Assembly (NCBI GenBank): GCA_002389765.1
Contig: DGQM01000028.1
Span: 941-64,940, forward strand
DNA length: 64,000 nt
Origin: Bacteroidetes bacterium UBA4414
GTDB taxonomy: Bacteria > Bacteroidota > Bacteroidia > Chitinophagales > Chitinophagaceae
Direction of reading: 5' to 3'
Positions 19,901 to 26,452 of this stretch are shown here, piece by piece. Numbering within the stretch: the stretch's first letter is position 1; each line of letters starts with the position of its first letter. The translations under genes were made by a program, and so were the position numbers. The notes under the pieces are model-generated. The model was not told where the DNA came from, did no database searches, and saw nothing but the letters and a program-made list of their open reading frames with translations.

Positions 19901-21189
19901 CAACTACATACACTGTTACAGGCACTACAAATGGCTGTTCGTCTACAGGTACTATAACTGTAAATGTATTGCCGATGCCGATATTACATATATCTAATGA
20001 TCAGGAAATATGTGAAGGTCAAAGTGTTTCTTTGAGTGTAATAGGTGCGGCTACTTATGTATGGTCGCCGTCTGCAGGCTTGTCTTGTACTACTTGCAAT
20101 ATACCTGTTGCAAGCCCATCTGTAACTACTAACTATGCAATAACCGGTACCAGTATAGATGGCTGTAGCAATACAGCATATATAAAAGTTACCGTTCACC
20201 CTAAACCTAAAGTAAGTGCGGGTGATGATATTGTAATTTGTGAGGGTTCATCTGCTCAACTGTCCGGTAGTGGTGCAGATACTTATTCTTGGACACCGGG
20301 TGCTACGCTATCATGCACAAATTGTAGCAATCCGGTAGCCAGACCAACTGTTAATACTACTTACACTGTAATAGGTAAAGACAACATAGGTTGTAGCGAT
20401 TCTGATAAAGTAACAGTTTCAATTATAGAACGTGGTCCTGTTACTTATGGCCCTGATGCAGAATTCTGTATTGGCGGTTCGGCAGAGCTATATGCCACGG
20501 GTGGTTCTTCATATACATGGATACCTGCAGATGGTCTGAATAATCATCAACTAGCCAAAGTAAAAGCATCTCCAAACAATACAACAAAGTATACCGTTAT
20601 TGTAAAACAAGGAGATTGTTTCACAGATACCGGTTATGTAAATGTGATAGTACACCCGCTACCGTTGGTAGAATTGGGATCTGATATAACAATAGGTGGT
20701 GGTAATAGCACGCAGTTGAGAGTTGTTGCAGATAATATTGCAACCTATAGTTGGACACCATACTATCAGTTGAGTTGCGATAATTGCGCTAACCCTGTAG
20801 CATCGCCTAGACGCACTACGGAATATAAGGTTAGTGTGACCGATAACTATGGTTGTGAAGGCTCTGATAATATCACAGTAAGGGTATTGTGTGAAAACAG
20901 CCAGATATTTATACCTAATACATTCACACCGAATGGAGATGGTGTAAATGATATGTTCTACCCACAAGGCAAGGGCTTGGATTATGTGAAGAGTGTACGT
21001 GTATATAGCCGCTGGGGAGAGCTTGTATTTGCAAGAGATGATATGAAGATAAATGACCCTGCTGCAGGTTGGGATGGTACTTTCAAAAATGCGCCGCTGA
21101 AACCGGATGTGTTTGTGTACTTCATCCATGCATACTGCGAGTCGGGAGAACTGATAGAGTTGAAAGGTGATATTTCGTTGGTTAGATAA
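13903..21189 (+). CDS. Giant PKD/Ig-like repeat surface protein with T9SS C-terminal sorting domain
   Basis: This is a 2428-residue predicted cell-surface protein. A signal peptide covers residues 1-24 (cleavage after AYSQ). By eye, 14 PKD repeats (~25-1186; motifs WDFGDG and HTYTSxGTYTV) are followed by 15 Ig-like units of about 76 residues (~1187-2330). Each unit typically carries an IC near the start, a YVWTPSGTLSCSTC segment, TYTVTGTDANGC and a short strand. Unit 14 lacks the CxxC pair. The last ~95 residues (IFIPNTFTPNGDGVNDMFY onward) form the gliding-motility-associated, type B T9SS sorting domain. The T9SS exports such proteins across the outer membrane. PorP/SprF follows after 26 bp, a pairing typical of this cargo class. 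Adhesion is an inference; no catalytic domain is visible. Confidence 0.93.
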   Translation: MNKYLYALLCVCFSILSANVAYSQVPVANFSASTTSGCSPIVSNFTDLSTNTPTSWYWDLGNGSTSTLQNPSTTYINPGTYTVTLIATNANGSDTQITTNYITVAPSPTVAFTADSTPSCQVPRTISFTNNSVAGGSGTATYLWDFGDGNTSTSASPTHTYTSFGNYTVTLLVTNGNSCSKSLIKSNYIKILPKPTASFTATGNNSCTAPVTTIFTNTSTSAVSYDWDFGDGGTSTATSPTHTYTANGSYTVRLIATNAAGCKDTFISSSFVNIGAPNASFSVSSLSVCTGKSVNFTNTSTPAGYTSAWDFGTGGTSTSTSPTYTYSSTGTYTVRLIVSRSGCSDTDSKTITVNQNPTINFTGSPTEACAAPLTTNFTNSTTNAVSYLWRFGDGNTSTSANPSNTYNALGNYSVKLIATSASGCTDSFTRTNYVKIQQPTATISIASYSGCAPVTISFTANITSLIPVSNYTWDFGDGSSTVSCSSCSTQSHTYTSSGTYTVTLTYTTGSCTLTKTTTVTVATKPSAAFSATPTALCPASPVTFSNSSTGATTYTWLYGNGGTSTATNPVYNGYTRGTYTVMLIANNNGCRDTATRTNYITVYPPEANFGLATSCTNRYTVTLTDSSVGANTYSWDFGDGGTSTQVGGTLTHTYATTGTKTVTLNVYNTTYGCSSTMSRTVNIQPLSPVFTVSDTTLCKGESTTFNITTPGTGNAYTWDFGNNVTFTTGAAALYYSYPAGGIYSPKLVVTDSYGCKDSLTKTNYIRVGSPNVNFSGAPLVGCLPFTATFNDLSTPNGGFAITGKVWDFVYGGLQPTTSNTISYTYIYGGTWPVKLVVTDANGCKDSLIKNNYVTASKPVAQFYTPDTNICVGQQVQMYNYSGGASFTCMWYWGDGGTSTQLTPTHVYTTPGTYTVKLVVTDMYGCTDSMTKTAYIKINSPAIGFTMSDTVANCPPLLVNFTNTSSGVSTYMWSFGNGGQSSLANPTALYTYPGVYNIKLIGTTNAGCKDSLTKHVTIYGPTGSFTYTPIAGCNPVTVNFSATTTNATSLIWDMSNGFTQTTTGNTYSYTYTQTGKYVPKLILSDGASCLVPIFGTDTVKVDKMDADFSFSPNVICNAGTVQFTDTVLYSISNVVARNWDFGDGGTSAAHNPSHAYTAPGNYSVRLIVTNAQGCKDTTIKTVVIHTPPNVTVTGASAICQGATTGVTLTAAGASSYSWAPPTGLSCTNCAVTTALPASTTTYIATGTDINGCTDTVQVTVNVNNKPTVSAASNKTAICIGSAATLTASGATSYVWTPTGTLSCSTCVNPIATPTATTTYIVTGTDANGCTDTGVVSVAVNALPTVSAGSNIAICNGSSTTLTGTGATSYVWTPSGTLSCSTCTSPVASPTATTIYTVTGTDANGCVNTASITVTVNNKPTISAGSPVAICYGTSTTLSAGGGLSYVWTPSGTLSCSTCANPVATPAATTTYSVTGTDVNGCSNTAAVTVTVNNLPNVTATSNKTAVCMGSTATLSANGAISYVWTPAATLSCSTCVNPVATPTATTTYTVTGTDANGCIDTGVVSITLNTLPLVSAGANQTICNGSTAILNATGATSYVWTPATTLSCATCASPVATPTGTTTYTVTGTDLNGCSKTSTVTVTVNPLPNVSAGSNRAICAGASTTLGASGAVSYIWTPSGTLSCSTCASPVATPTGTTTYTVTGTDANGCSKTSTVTVTVNPLPNVTASGSNVVCAGSSTTLTANGATSYVWTPSGTLSCSTCVSPVATPSSVTTYVVTGTDANGCVDTGIITVNINTKPVVDAGTNKTICAGASASLSASGAVNYQWSPSTGLSCTACASPVATPSATTAYRVVGIAANGCSDTDFVTVTVNPLPSVTATGASAICAGTNTILVAYGASSYVWTPSGTLSCNNCSNPVASPTATTNYIVTGTDANGCTDTGMIKVVVNPLPVINVTGGGTICEGASKQLNVTGAASYNWSPSSSLSCATCTNPLATPTSTTTYTVTGTTNGCSSTGTITVNVLPMPILHISNDQEICEGQSVSLSVIGAATYVWSPSAGLSCTTCNIPVASPSVTTNYAITGTSIDGCSNTAYIKVTVHPKPKVSAGDDIVICEGSSAQLSGSGADTYSWTPGATLSCTNCSNPVARPTVNTTYTVIGKDNIGCSDSDKVTVSIIERGPVTYGPDAEFCIGGSAELYATGGSSYTWIPADGLNNHQLAKVKASPNNTTKYTVIVKQGDCFTDTGYVNVIVHPLPLVELGSDITIGGGNSTQLRVVADNIATYSWTPYYQLSCDNCANPVASPRRTTEYKVSVTDNYGCEGSDNITVRVLCENSQIFIPNTFTPNGDGVNDMFYPQGKGLDYVKSVRVYSRWGELVFARDDMKINDPAAGWDGTFKNAPLKPDVFVYFIHAYCESGELIELKGDISLVR
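13975..17460 (+). repeat. 14 tandem PKD-domain coding repeats
   Basis: Fourteen units of about 80-88 codons were counted by the WDFG-like core and the terminal strand followed by a proline. They are diverged at DNA level. Some lack the exact WDFGDG (units 1, 7, 10 and 13), as is usual for old PKD arrays. Confidence 0.85.
17461..20892 (+). repeat. 15 tandem ~228-bp repeats encoding Cys-containing Ig-like domains
   Basis: Units are mostly exactly 228 bp; for example, unit starts lie at 18613, 18841 and 19069. Neighbouring units 6 to 8 share long, nearly identical DNA stretches, implying recent duplication or gene conversion. The outer units (11-15) are more diverged. Confidence 0.85.
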
Positions 21190-21215
21190 TGTGTAACTGC
21201 TAAAAAGATTTTATC

Positions 21216-22280
21216 ATGAAGAAATTATCGATTGTATTATCTGCTATTATGCTGCAAACTGTAGCCTATGCGCAGGATATACACTTCTCACAGTTTTACG
21301 AAAACGCTATTCTTCGTAATCCTGCTCTTACTGGTATTTTCAGCGGCGACTATAAAGCCGGTGTAAACTACCGTACACAGTGGAGCAATATATCTGTTCC
21401 ATTTCAAACAATGCTTGCATCGGCAGAAACACGTATTGCTGTAAACAGAGAGGTTGGTGACTATATAAGCTTTGGTGTAAGCGCCACGTATGATCGTGCG
21501 GGAAGTATCAACTTTACCAGTATGCAGGTATATCCTGCAATCAATTATAATAAGGTAATGGCCGATGGTCGTCGTTCTTATTTATCAGTTGGTTTTACAG
21601 GTGGCTATATTCAGCGTGCATTCGATATGTCTAAAGCTACATTCAGCACGCAGTATATAAATGGTGGTTATGACCAAACTGCTGCTACAGGAGAAAACAT
21701 GCAGAATGTAAGTATGCAGGCATACGATTTGGGTGCAGGGATGAGTTTTAACAGTACCATCGGTTCGTCAAGAAATGTAAACTATTACGTAGGTGTTGCA
21801 GGGTATCACGTTGCTAAACCGAAGCAGAGTTTCAATGACAATGGTCAGGTGCTGCGTTTAGATACTAAATGGACAGGTAATCTGGGTGTAAAAGCAGCTA
21901 TTACAGAGCAGATAGGTATCACTGTACATGCCAATTATACCACACAAGGACCATACACAGAACTGATAGCAGGTGCCTTGGTAAGCTGGAGGGCTACAAA
22001 CCCAGAAATGTCTAAAGCGGTGATACTGTATGGTGGTGCTTTTGTGCGTGCAAAAGATGCATGGATACCAACAGTAAAAATAGACTATAGCCAGTATTCA
22101 GTTACAGCATCATACGATTTCAATACATCAGGACTAAGGCCTGCTACCAATGGTACTGCAGGTTATGAAATATCATTATTCGTACGCGGCAGGGTTAAGC
22201 ATCGCGAAGGATACAGGAGCAGCGTTGCCTGCCCTCGTTTCGAACAGATGCTGGATGCCGGCGGCGAAGAACAATTTTAG
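21216..22280 (+). CDS. PorP/SprF family type IX secretion-associated outer-membrane protein
   Basis: This is a 354-residue member of the PorP/SprF family, outer-membrane beta barrels that bind the T9SS shaft and often accept type B cargo. The signal peptide ends TVAYAQ. The mature N terminus DIHFSQFYENAILRNPALTG is the diagnostic motif, followed by alternating strands with aromatic girdle residues. It begins 26 bp after the giant cargo gene with no terminator between, so co-transcription is likely. I infer that it is the dedicated surface partner of that protein. A strong terminator lies 20 bp downstream. Paralogues are usually numerous in these genomes, so I give no specific symbol. Confidence 0.93.
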   Translation: MKKLSIVLSAIMLQTVAYAQDIHFSQFYENAILRNPALTGIFSGDYKAGVNYRTQWSNISVPFQTMLASAETRIAVNREVGDYISFGVSATYDRAGSINFTSMQVYPAINYNKVMADGRRSYLSVGFTGGYIQRAFDMSKATFSTQYINGGYDQTAATGENMQNVSMQAYDLGAGMSFNSTIGSSRNVNYYVGVAGYHVAKPKQSFNDNGQVLRLDTKWTGNLGVKAAITEQIGITVHANYTTQGPYTELIAGALVSWRATNPEMSKAVILYGGAFVRAKDAWIPTVKIDYSQYSVTASYDFNTSGLRPATNGTAGYEISLFVRGRVKHREGYRSSVACPRFEQMLDAGGEEQF

Positions 22281-22300
22281 CGTTACATATAGAGGATAGA

Positions 22301-22333
22301 AAAAGCGATGGGTGTCTACCCATCGCTTTTGCA
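22301..22333 (+). terminator. Terminator after porP/sprF gene
   Basis: A 13-bp perfect stem (22301-22313 with 22318-22330) with a 4-base loop ends in TTTT. Because the flanking A and T runs are symmetrical, it could also serve the convergent response-regulator gene. Confidence 0.85.
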
Positions 22334-22362
22334 TTTATACTTAGTTGTAAAAACCTTATTAA

Positions 22363-23058
22363 TTATTGTGCGTTGTACACGAATTTGAAGCCGATACCGT
22401 GTATGGTTTGCAGTTCTACGCCAGGTTGTTCTTTAATAAACTTGCGCACTTTGGTAATGAATACGTCCATACTACGACCAAGGAAGTAATCTTCTTTACC
22501 CCATACATTCAGCAGTATTTCATCGCGTTTCAGTACACGGTTGGCGTTCTGTACCAGAAATTTGATGAGGTCTGCCTCGCGTTGTGTAAGCTGATGCTCT
22601 ACTTTATCATTTTTCAACACCAGATTGTTGTAATCAAACTGTAGTGTACCCAGCATTACATCTTTTGGTGCATCATCTTCCTTCTTGCGCGTACGTTTCA
22701 GGAACACCTCCAAACGCAGCAACAATTCCTGCATGTTGAAAGGCTTGGTTATGTAGTCATCTGCACCGCTACGGAAACCGGCAATCTTATCATCATCCAT
22801 GTTTTTGGATGTGAGCAGCAATATCGGAATAGATTCGTTTTTCTGACGGATTTGAGTAGCCAGATGCATACCATCTTTTTTAGGCAGCATAACGTCCAGC
22901 AGGCATACGTCAAAATTGTGTTTCATAAACTGCGCCCATGCAGTTTCTGCATCAGCACAATGTATTACTTCATAGCCGTTGTTAGAAAGGCTATCGCGTA
23001 CTACATAACTGAGCGTTGGGTCATCCTCTACTAAAAGTATTTTGGCTTTATCGGGCAT
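22363..23058 (-). CDS. OmpR-family response regulator (orphan)
   Basis: This is a two-domain response regulator of 231 residues. The receiver domain has EDD at 11-13, the phospho-acceptor Asp55 (DVCLLDVMLP), Thr83 and Lys105 (ITKPF). The C-terminal winged-helix domain ends with GIGFKFVYNAQ. I choose the ATG at 23058 (MPDKAKILLVEDDP) because receiver domains start there; the in-frame upstream 21 codons have no family similarity. No histidine kinase gene is adjacent, so the partner is unknown. It resembles Bacteroidota RprY-type regulators, but I would not assign that name. It is convergent with porP/sprF. Confidence 0.92.
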   Translation of the reverse strand: MPDKAKILLVEDDPTLSYVVRDSLSNNGYEVIHCADAETAWAQFMKHNFDVCLLDVMLPKKDGMHLATQIRQKNESIPILLLTSKNMDDDKIAGFRSGADDYITKPFNMQELLLRLEVFLKRTRKKEDDAPKDVMLGTLQFDYNNLVLKNDKVEHQLTQREADLIKFLVQNANRVLKRDEILLNVWGKEDYFLGRSMDVFITKVRKFIKEQPGVELQTIHGIGFKFVYNAQ

Positions 23059-23274
23059 ATGAAATCGATAATGTTTTTCTGAAATGTCTTCAAGTTGTTT
23101 TTTGAACAAAACAAAATACACACCATGTGTATGATGTCTTGATAGGTTTTACGGTTTTTAACGATTTAAAAGTAAGCAAAACCCTTTGCCTGTGCAAGTT
23201 CATAGCTAATTATTTTGCCCTTAAAATGTCGAATTATTTATGATATATTACATTTGACTTTAGCTTAATTTGAA

Positions 23275-23946
23275 ATGCGTAAACTGTTATTCGTTACGTT
23301 GTTACTACTCTCATCTTGTAAAAAACAAAATACCGGTAACCCCGTTAATACAACTAATGAGGGTCAGGCAGATACAACAAAAAAACCATCAGGTGTAAAA
23401 GCAGTTACTAATACTAGCAGTTATATCGGCTCGAAACCTGAAATCGGCGGTCAGGATAGCTTTAAAACATATAGCATCAGGAAAGGAAATAATTATTGTG
23501 ATAATAATGATTATGCATTGACGCAGCATAGCGTCATGCACTTCAGGGCAATACTAGACAGTAGTTGCATTTACGAAACGGTAGACCCTACCAATCAGGC
23601 AGATATAAATAAACTCTTTGGTTTTGCAGACTGTGCAAGCCACCACCAGACCAACAGTGCGCGCTTTGGGTGGAACTGGGAGAATGGCGCCATGCACATA
23701 CACGCCTATTGCTATGCAGGCACTCTACGGAGCTATACAGAATTAGGTACAGTAGCACTTAACAAAGCTTTTGATTGCAAACTATATGTATTGCCCGATA
23801 AATATGTGTTTGAACTGGAGGGCAAGAAAGACACCATGGCAAGAGGCTGCGCAGATAATACAGCTATTGGTTATAAACTGCTACCCTATTTCGGTGGTAA
23901 TGAGCCTGCCCCTCATGACGTGAGGGTAAAAATCCGTGAGATGTAG
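23275..23946 (+). CDS. Cys-rich lipoprotein of unknown function
   Basis: I do not recognise a family. The 223-residue protein starts with a short lipoprotein signal, LLLLSSC, so Cys15 or thereabouts would be lipidated, followed by a Lys/Asn/Thr-rich linker of about 35 residues. The globular part has at least six cysteines (NNYCDNN, DSSCIYE, FADCASHHQ, HAYCYAG, FDCKLYV, RGCADN), likely disulfide-bonded in the periplasm or at the surface. The stop codon abuts the ruvC stop on the other strand with no spacer. The gap upstream (23059-23274) holds nothing else I can identify. Confidence 0.7.
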   Translation: MRKLLFVTLLLLSSCKKQNTGNPVNTTNEGQADTTKKPSGVKAVTNTSSYIGSKPEIGGQDSFKTYSIRKGNNYCDNNDYALTQHSVMHFRAILDSSCIYETVDPTNQADINKLFGFADCASHHQTNSARFGWNWENGAMHIHAYCYAGTLRSYTELGTVALNKAFDCKLYVLPDKYVFELEGKKDTMARGCADNTAIGYKLLPYFGGNEPAPHDVRVKIREM

Positions 23947-24537
23947 TTATTTCTTCTTTACTATCCTGTCCGGGTTTTCGCTGAGGAAGGCTGCCCAGCT
24001 TGTTTTCTTGGCTTTTGATGTTGTTTTCTTTACCGGGGTTTTGGGTACTGGAAGCCTTGTCTGGTAGTGGTGGCATAGAGCCACACCCACAGCATCGGTA
24101 GCATCCATAAATTTTACATCTTCCTGAAAGCCCAACGTATGTTGCAGCATTTCCCAAAGCTGTTCTTTGCTGGCATTACCACGGCCTGTTATAGACTGTT
24201 TTATTTTTCGCGGAGCATACTCCTCTGCCCGCAGTCCAAACTTCATAGCAGCCGCTATGGCTACACCCTGGGCCCTGCCCAACTTCAGCATACTTTGCAC
24301 GTTCTTGCCAAAGAAAGGAGCCTCGATAGCTACGGCAGATGGCTTGTGCAGTGTGATGAGCGTTTCCATCTTGCGGTATATCAATTCAAGGCGTTCTGCA
24401 TGGTCATCATGTTTTGATAATTGCAACACCCCCATTTCCACCAGCGAAACCTTATTTTTGTTCACGGCTATCAGGCCATAACCCATAACAAGTGTACCAG
24501 GGTCTATACCAAGAATGATGTGTGTATCTTGTTGCAA
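23947..24537 (-). CDS. ruvC: Holliday junction endodeoxyribonuclease RuvC
   Basis: RuvC resolves Holliday junctions with RuvAB during recombination repair. The four acidic catalytic positions are present in ILGIDPGT, AIEAPFFGKN and DATDAVGVALCHH. The junction-binding stretch GRAQGVAIAAA and YAPRKIKQSITGRGNASKEQ are also typical. At 196 residues it is slightly longer than E. coli RuvC because of a basic C-terminal tail (about 35 residues, Lys-rich). There is no ATG at the N terminus; the TTG at 24537 is the best start because an in-frame stop lies only nine codons upstream. Its 5' end overlaps the divergent membrane-protein gene by 16 bp. RuvA and RuvB are not in the window. Confidence 0.95.
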   Translation of the reverse strand: MQQDTHIILGIDPGTLVMGYGLIAVNKNKVSLVEMGVLQLSKHDDHAERLELIYRKMETLITLHKPSAVAIEAPFFGKNVQSMLKLGRAQGVAIAAAMKFGLRAEEYAPRKIKQSITGRGNASKEQLWEMLQHTLGFQEDVKFMDATDAVGVALCHHYQTRLPVPKTPVKKTTSKAKKTSWAAFLSENPDRIVKKK

Positions 24538-25493
24538 CAGCAGAAATTGATTTGAACAAAACTACTAAAATATGGCTTAATTATGTAATTGGCGGATGCA
24601 TATCCTTACTCCTGTTGTGGGGTATATGGTTGCAGGTACAAAAGCAACTAAGTAAAGTAGATTGGGATGCTATTTGGGTAACGGGACCGATGTATTTGCT
24701 AATAATCGCCATTGTGCTGATGCCGCTGAATCTCTTGCTGGAAGCGAAGAAATGGCACTTGTTAGCGGGCTCTGCACAGCCACTTACCTACAGGCAGGCA
24801 CTCAGCAGTTATTTTGCAGGCATAGCTGTTTCACTCGTTACACCCAATCGTATTGGCGAATACCCGGGCAGGCTTTTGTACCTGAAACGCAAGAATACCA
24901 TCAGGCTGGTAGGTGTATCAATATTAGGTGCTTTGGCACAAATGCTAACACTGTTTATGTATGGCCTTGCAGGCTTGATATATTACAACTTACATTTTCC
25001 CGGTACTTTTTCTACTATCGTACTGGTGGCATGCGCGGTAGTGTTGGTAGTAGTATTTATAGTCTATTGGCGTTTCGAAACCTGGATGCCCATAATAGAG
25101 CGCATCAAGTGGTTGAAGAAATATAATGTATATGCAAAGCTGCTGAAAAGCTTTACGCCTCGCCAACAGTTAACAATTCTTTCCATATCGCTGGTGCGCT
25201 ACGGCATCTATACGGCACAGTATTTGTTTTTGCTATGGTGGATGAATGTAGATGTACCTGCATTTGGCGGATATATGATGTCGTCTTTGTTTTTCTGGGT
25301 AATAGCTGTGATACCATCTATAGCATTGGTAGAACTGGGTGAGCGCGGACAGGTTGGTTTATACCTGTTTCATCACTTCAGCGACAATACGGTGGGCATA
25401 CTAGCAGCTACGGTGGGTATTTGGGCCATCAATCTGATACTGCCCGCTATTGTTGGTAGTATATTATTATTCAGGATGCGTCTGTTGCGTTAA
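24522..25493 (+). CDS. UPF0104/lysylphosphatidylglycerol synthase-type transmembrane protein
   Basis: This is a 323-residue polytopic protein with about eight membrane segments. It resembles the flippase-like LPG_synthase_TM/UPF0104 family, with conserved KWHLLAG, YFAGIAVSLVTPNRIGEYPGRL (~residues 90-115) and VELGERGQVG near the C terminus. The soluble aminoacyl-transferase domain of MprF is absent, as in other stand-alone members, whose substrates are mostly unknown. The start is a GTG at 24522, inside the 5' end of the oppositely oriented ruvC; a TTG at 24552 is the only near alternative. The DUF3108 gene follows after 20 bp, suggesting an operon. Confidence 0.82.
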   Translation: MYLVATAEIDLNKTTKIWLNYVIGGCISLLLLWGIWLQVQKQLSKVDWDAIWVTGPMYLLIIAIVLMPLNLLLEAKKWHLLAGSAQPLTYRQALSSYFAGIAVSLVTPNRIGEYPGRLLYLKRKNTIRLVGVSILGALAQMLTLFMYGLAGLIYYNLHFPGTFSTIVLVACAVVLVVVFIVYWRFETWMPIIERIKWLKKYNVYAKLLKSFTPRQQLTILSISLVRYGIYTAQYLFLLWWMNVDVPAFGGYMMSSLFFWVIAVIPSIALVELGERGQVGLYLFHHFSDNTVGILAATVGIWAINLILPAIVGSILLFRMRLLR

Positions 25494-25513
25494 TCCGTTT
25501 CGCTAAATTTATA

Positions 25514-26341
25514 ATGCAAAGAATGGACTGCATGAAAGCTACCATGAAATTTATACTCCCGATATGCATTGCCTTGCTGGCAGGTACAAAACCTGTTGCA
25601 GCACAGCAAACAGACTTCTGCGGTATTAAAAATACCAGTTTCAAAGAAGGAGAAAGGTTGAAGTTTAAGGTATACTACAACATGGGTATGATATGGGTAG
25701 GTGCGGGTGAAGCGGTATTCAATACCAATCTGGAAAATCTGGATGGCAAGCCTGTATATCACATAACTGGCGATGGTAAAACCTACAAATCGTACGACTG
25801 GTTTTTTAAAGTGCGCGATAAGTATGAAACATTTATAGATGTAGAGACCATGCTGCCACACAAATTCATCCGCAATGTAGATGAGGGTGGTTTTAAGATA
25901 TACAACCATGTTGTGTTTAACCACTCAGTAGGGCAGGCGGTATCTACCAATGGTCCGTTCAAAATACCGGCTTGTGTGCAGGACGTGCTTTCTACCATCT
26001 ACTATGCACGCAGCATAGACTATAACAAATACAAACCGGGCGATAAGATACCCTTCTCCATGTTTCTGGACGATAAGGTGTACAACCTGTACATCCGCTA
26101 TATGGGCAAGGAACGTGTTACTACCAAATACGGTACGTTCAATGCCATCAAGATAAGTCCGCTGCTGATTGAGGGTACCATCTTCAGCGGTGGCGAAAAA
26201 ATGATGGTTTGGGTAAGCGACGATGCCAACCATATACCTGTACGGGTAGACAGCCCTATACTGGTAGGCAGTATCAAGGTCGATTTAGTAGGCTACGACA
26301 GGCTTCGCCATCCGTTTACATCGCTCATCAGCAAAGAATAA
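25514..26341 (+). CDS. DUF3108 domain exported protein
   Basis: This is a 275-residue exported protein with a signal peptide (cleavage near PVAAQ). Several in-frame ATGs exist at 25514, 25532 and 25544. The last two give the more compact signal peptide, so the start is uncertain by ten codons. The mature part matches the DUF3108 pattern: FKEGERLKFKVYYNMGMIWVGAGEA, a YKSYDWFFKVRDKYETFID segment and MMVWVSDDANHIPVRVDSPI near the end. The fold is predicted to be a beta-rich lipid- or envelope-associated domain, and its function is unknown. It follows the UPF0104 gene closely and ends before the promoter region of the ammonia-lyase operon. Confidence 0.85.
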   Translation: MQRMDCMKATMKFILPICIALLAGTKPVAAQQTDFCGIKNTSFKEGERLKFKVYYNMGMIWVGAGEAVFNTNLENLDGKPVYHITGDGKTYKSYDWFFKVRDKYETFIDVETMLPHKFIRNVDEGGFKIYNHVVFNHSVGQAVSTNGPFKIPACVQDVLSTIYYARSIDYNKYKPGDKIPFSMFLDDKVYNLYIRYMGKERVTTKYGTFNAIKISPLLIEGTIFSGGEKMMVWVSDDANHIPVRVDSPILVGSIKVDLVGYDRLRHPFTSLISKE

Positions 26342-26416
26342 TCGAATAAATACCGTTTACGGGGTATTTTATGCCAAACGTGGGGGTAAACACTATATAC
26401 ACCCGTTTAGATTTCA

Positions 26417-26424
26417 TATTTTTG
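26417..26424 (+). promoter_or_regulatory. Candidate -7 box of the ammonia-lyase/fabG/fabB operon
   Basis: TATTTTTG fits TAnnTTTG, 28 bp before the ATG of the lyase gene. There is no convincing -33 element. Confidence 0.35.
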
Positions 26425-26452
26425 CACACTTTACCAATTATCCTTATTGAAT

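Noticed and set aside
17461..20892. Regular 228-bp repeats considered as a CRISPR or satellite array
   Set aside because: Repeats are far too long, have no spacers, and encode an uninterrupted protein with conserved Ig-like motifs.
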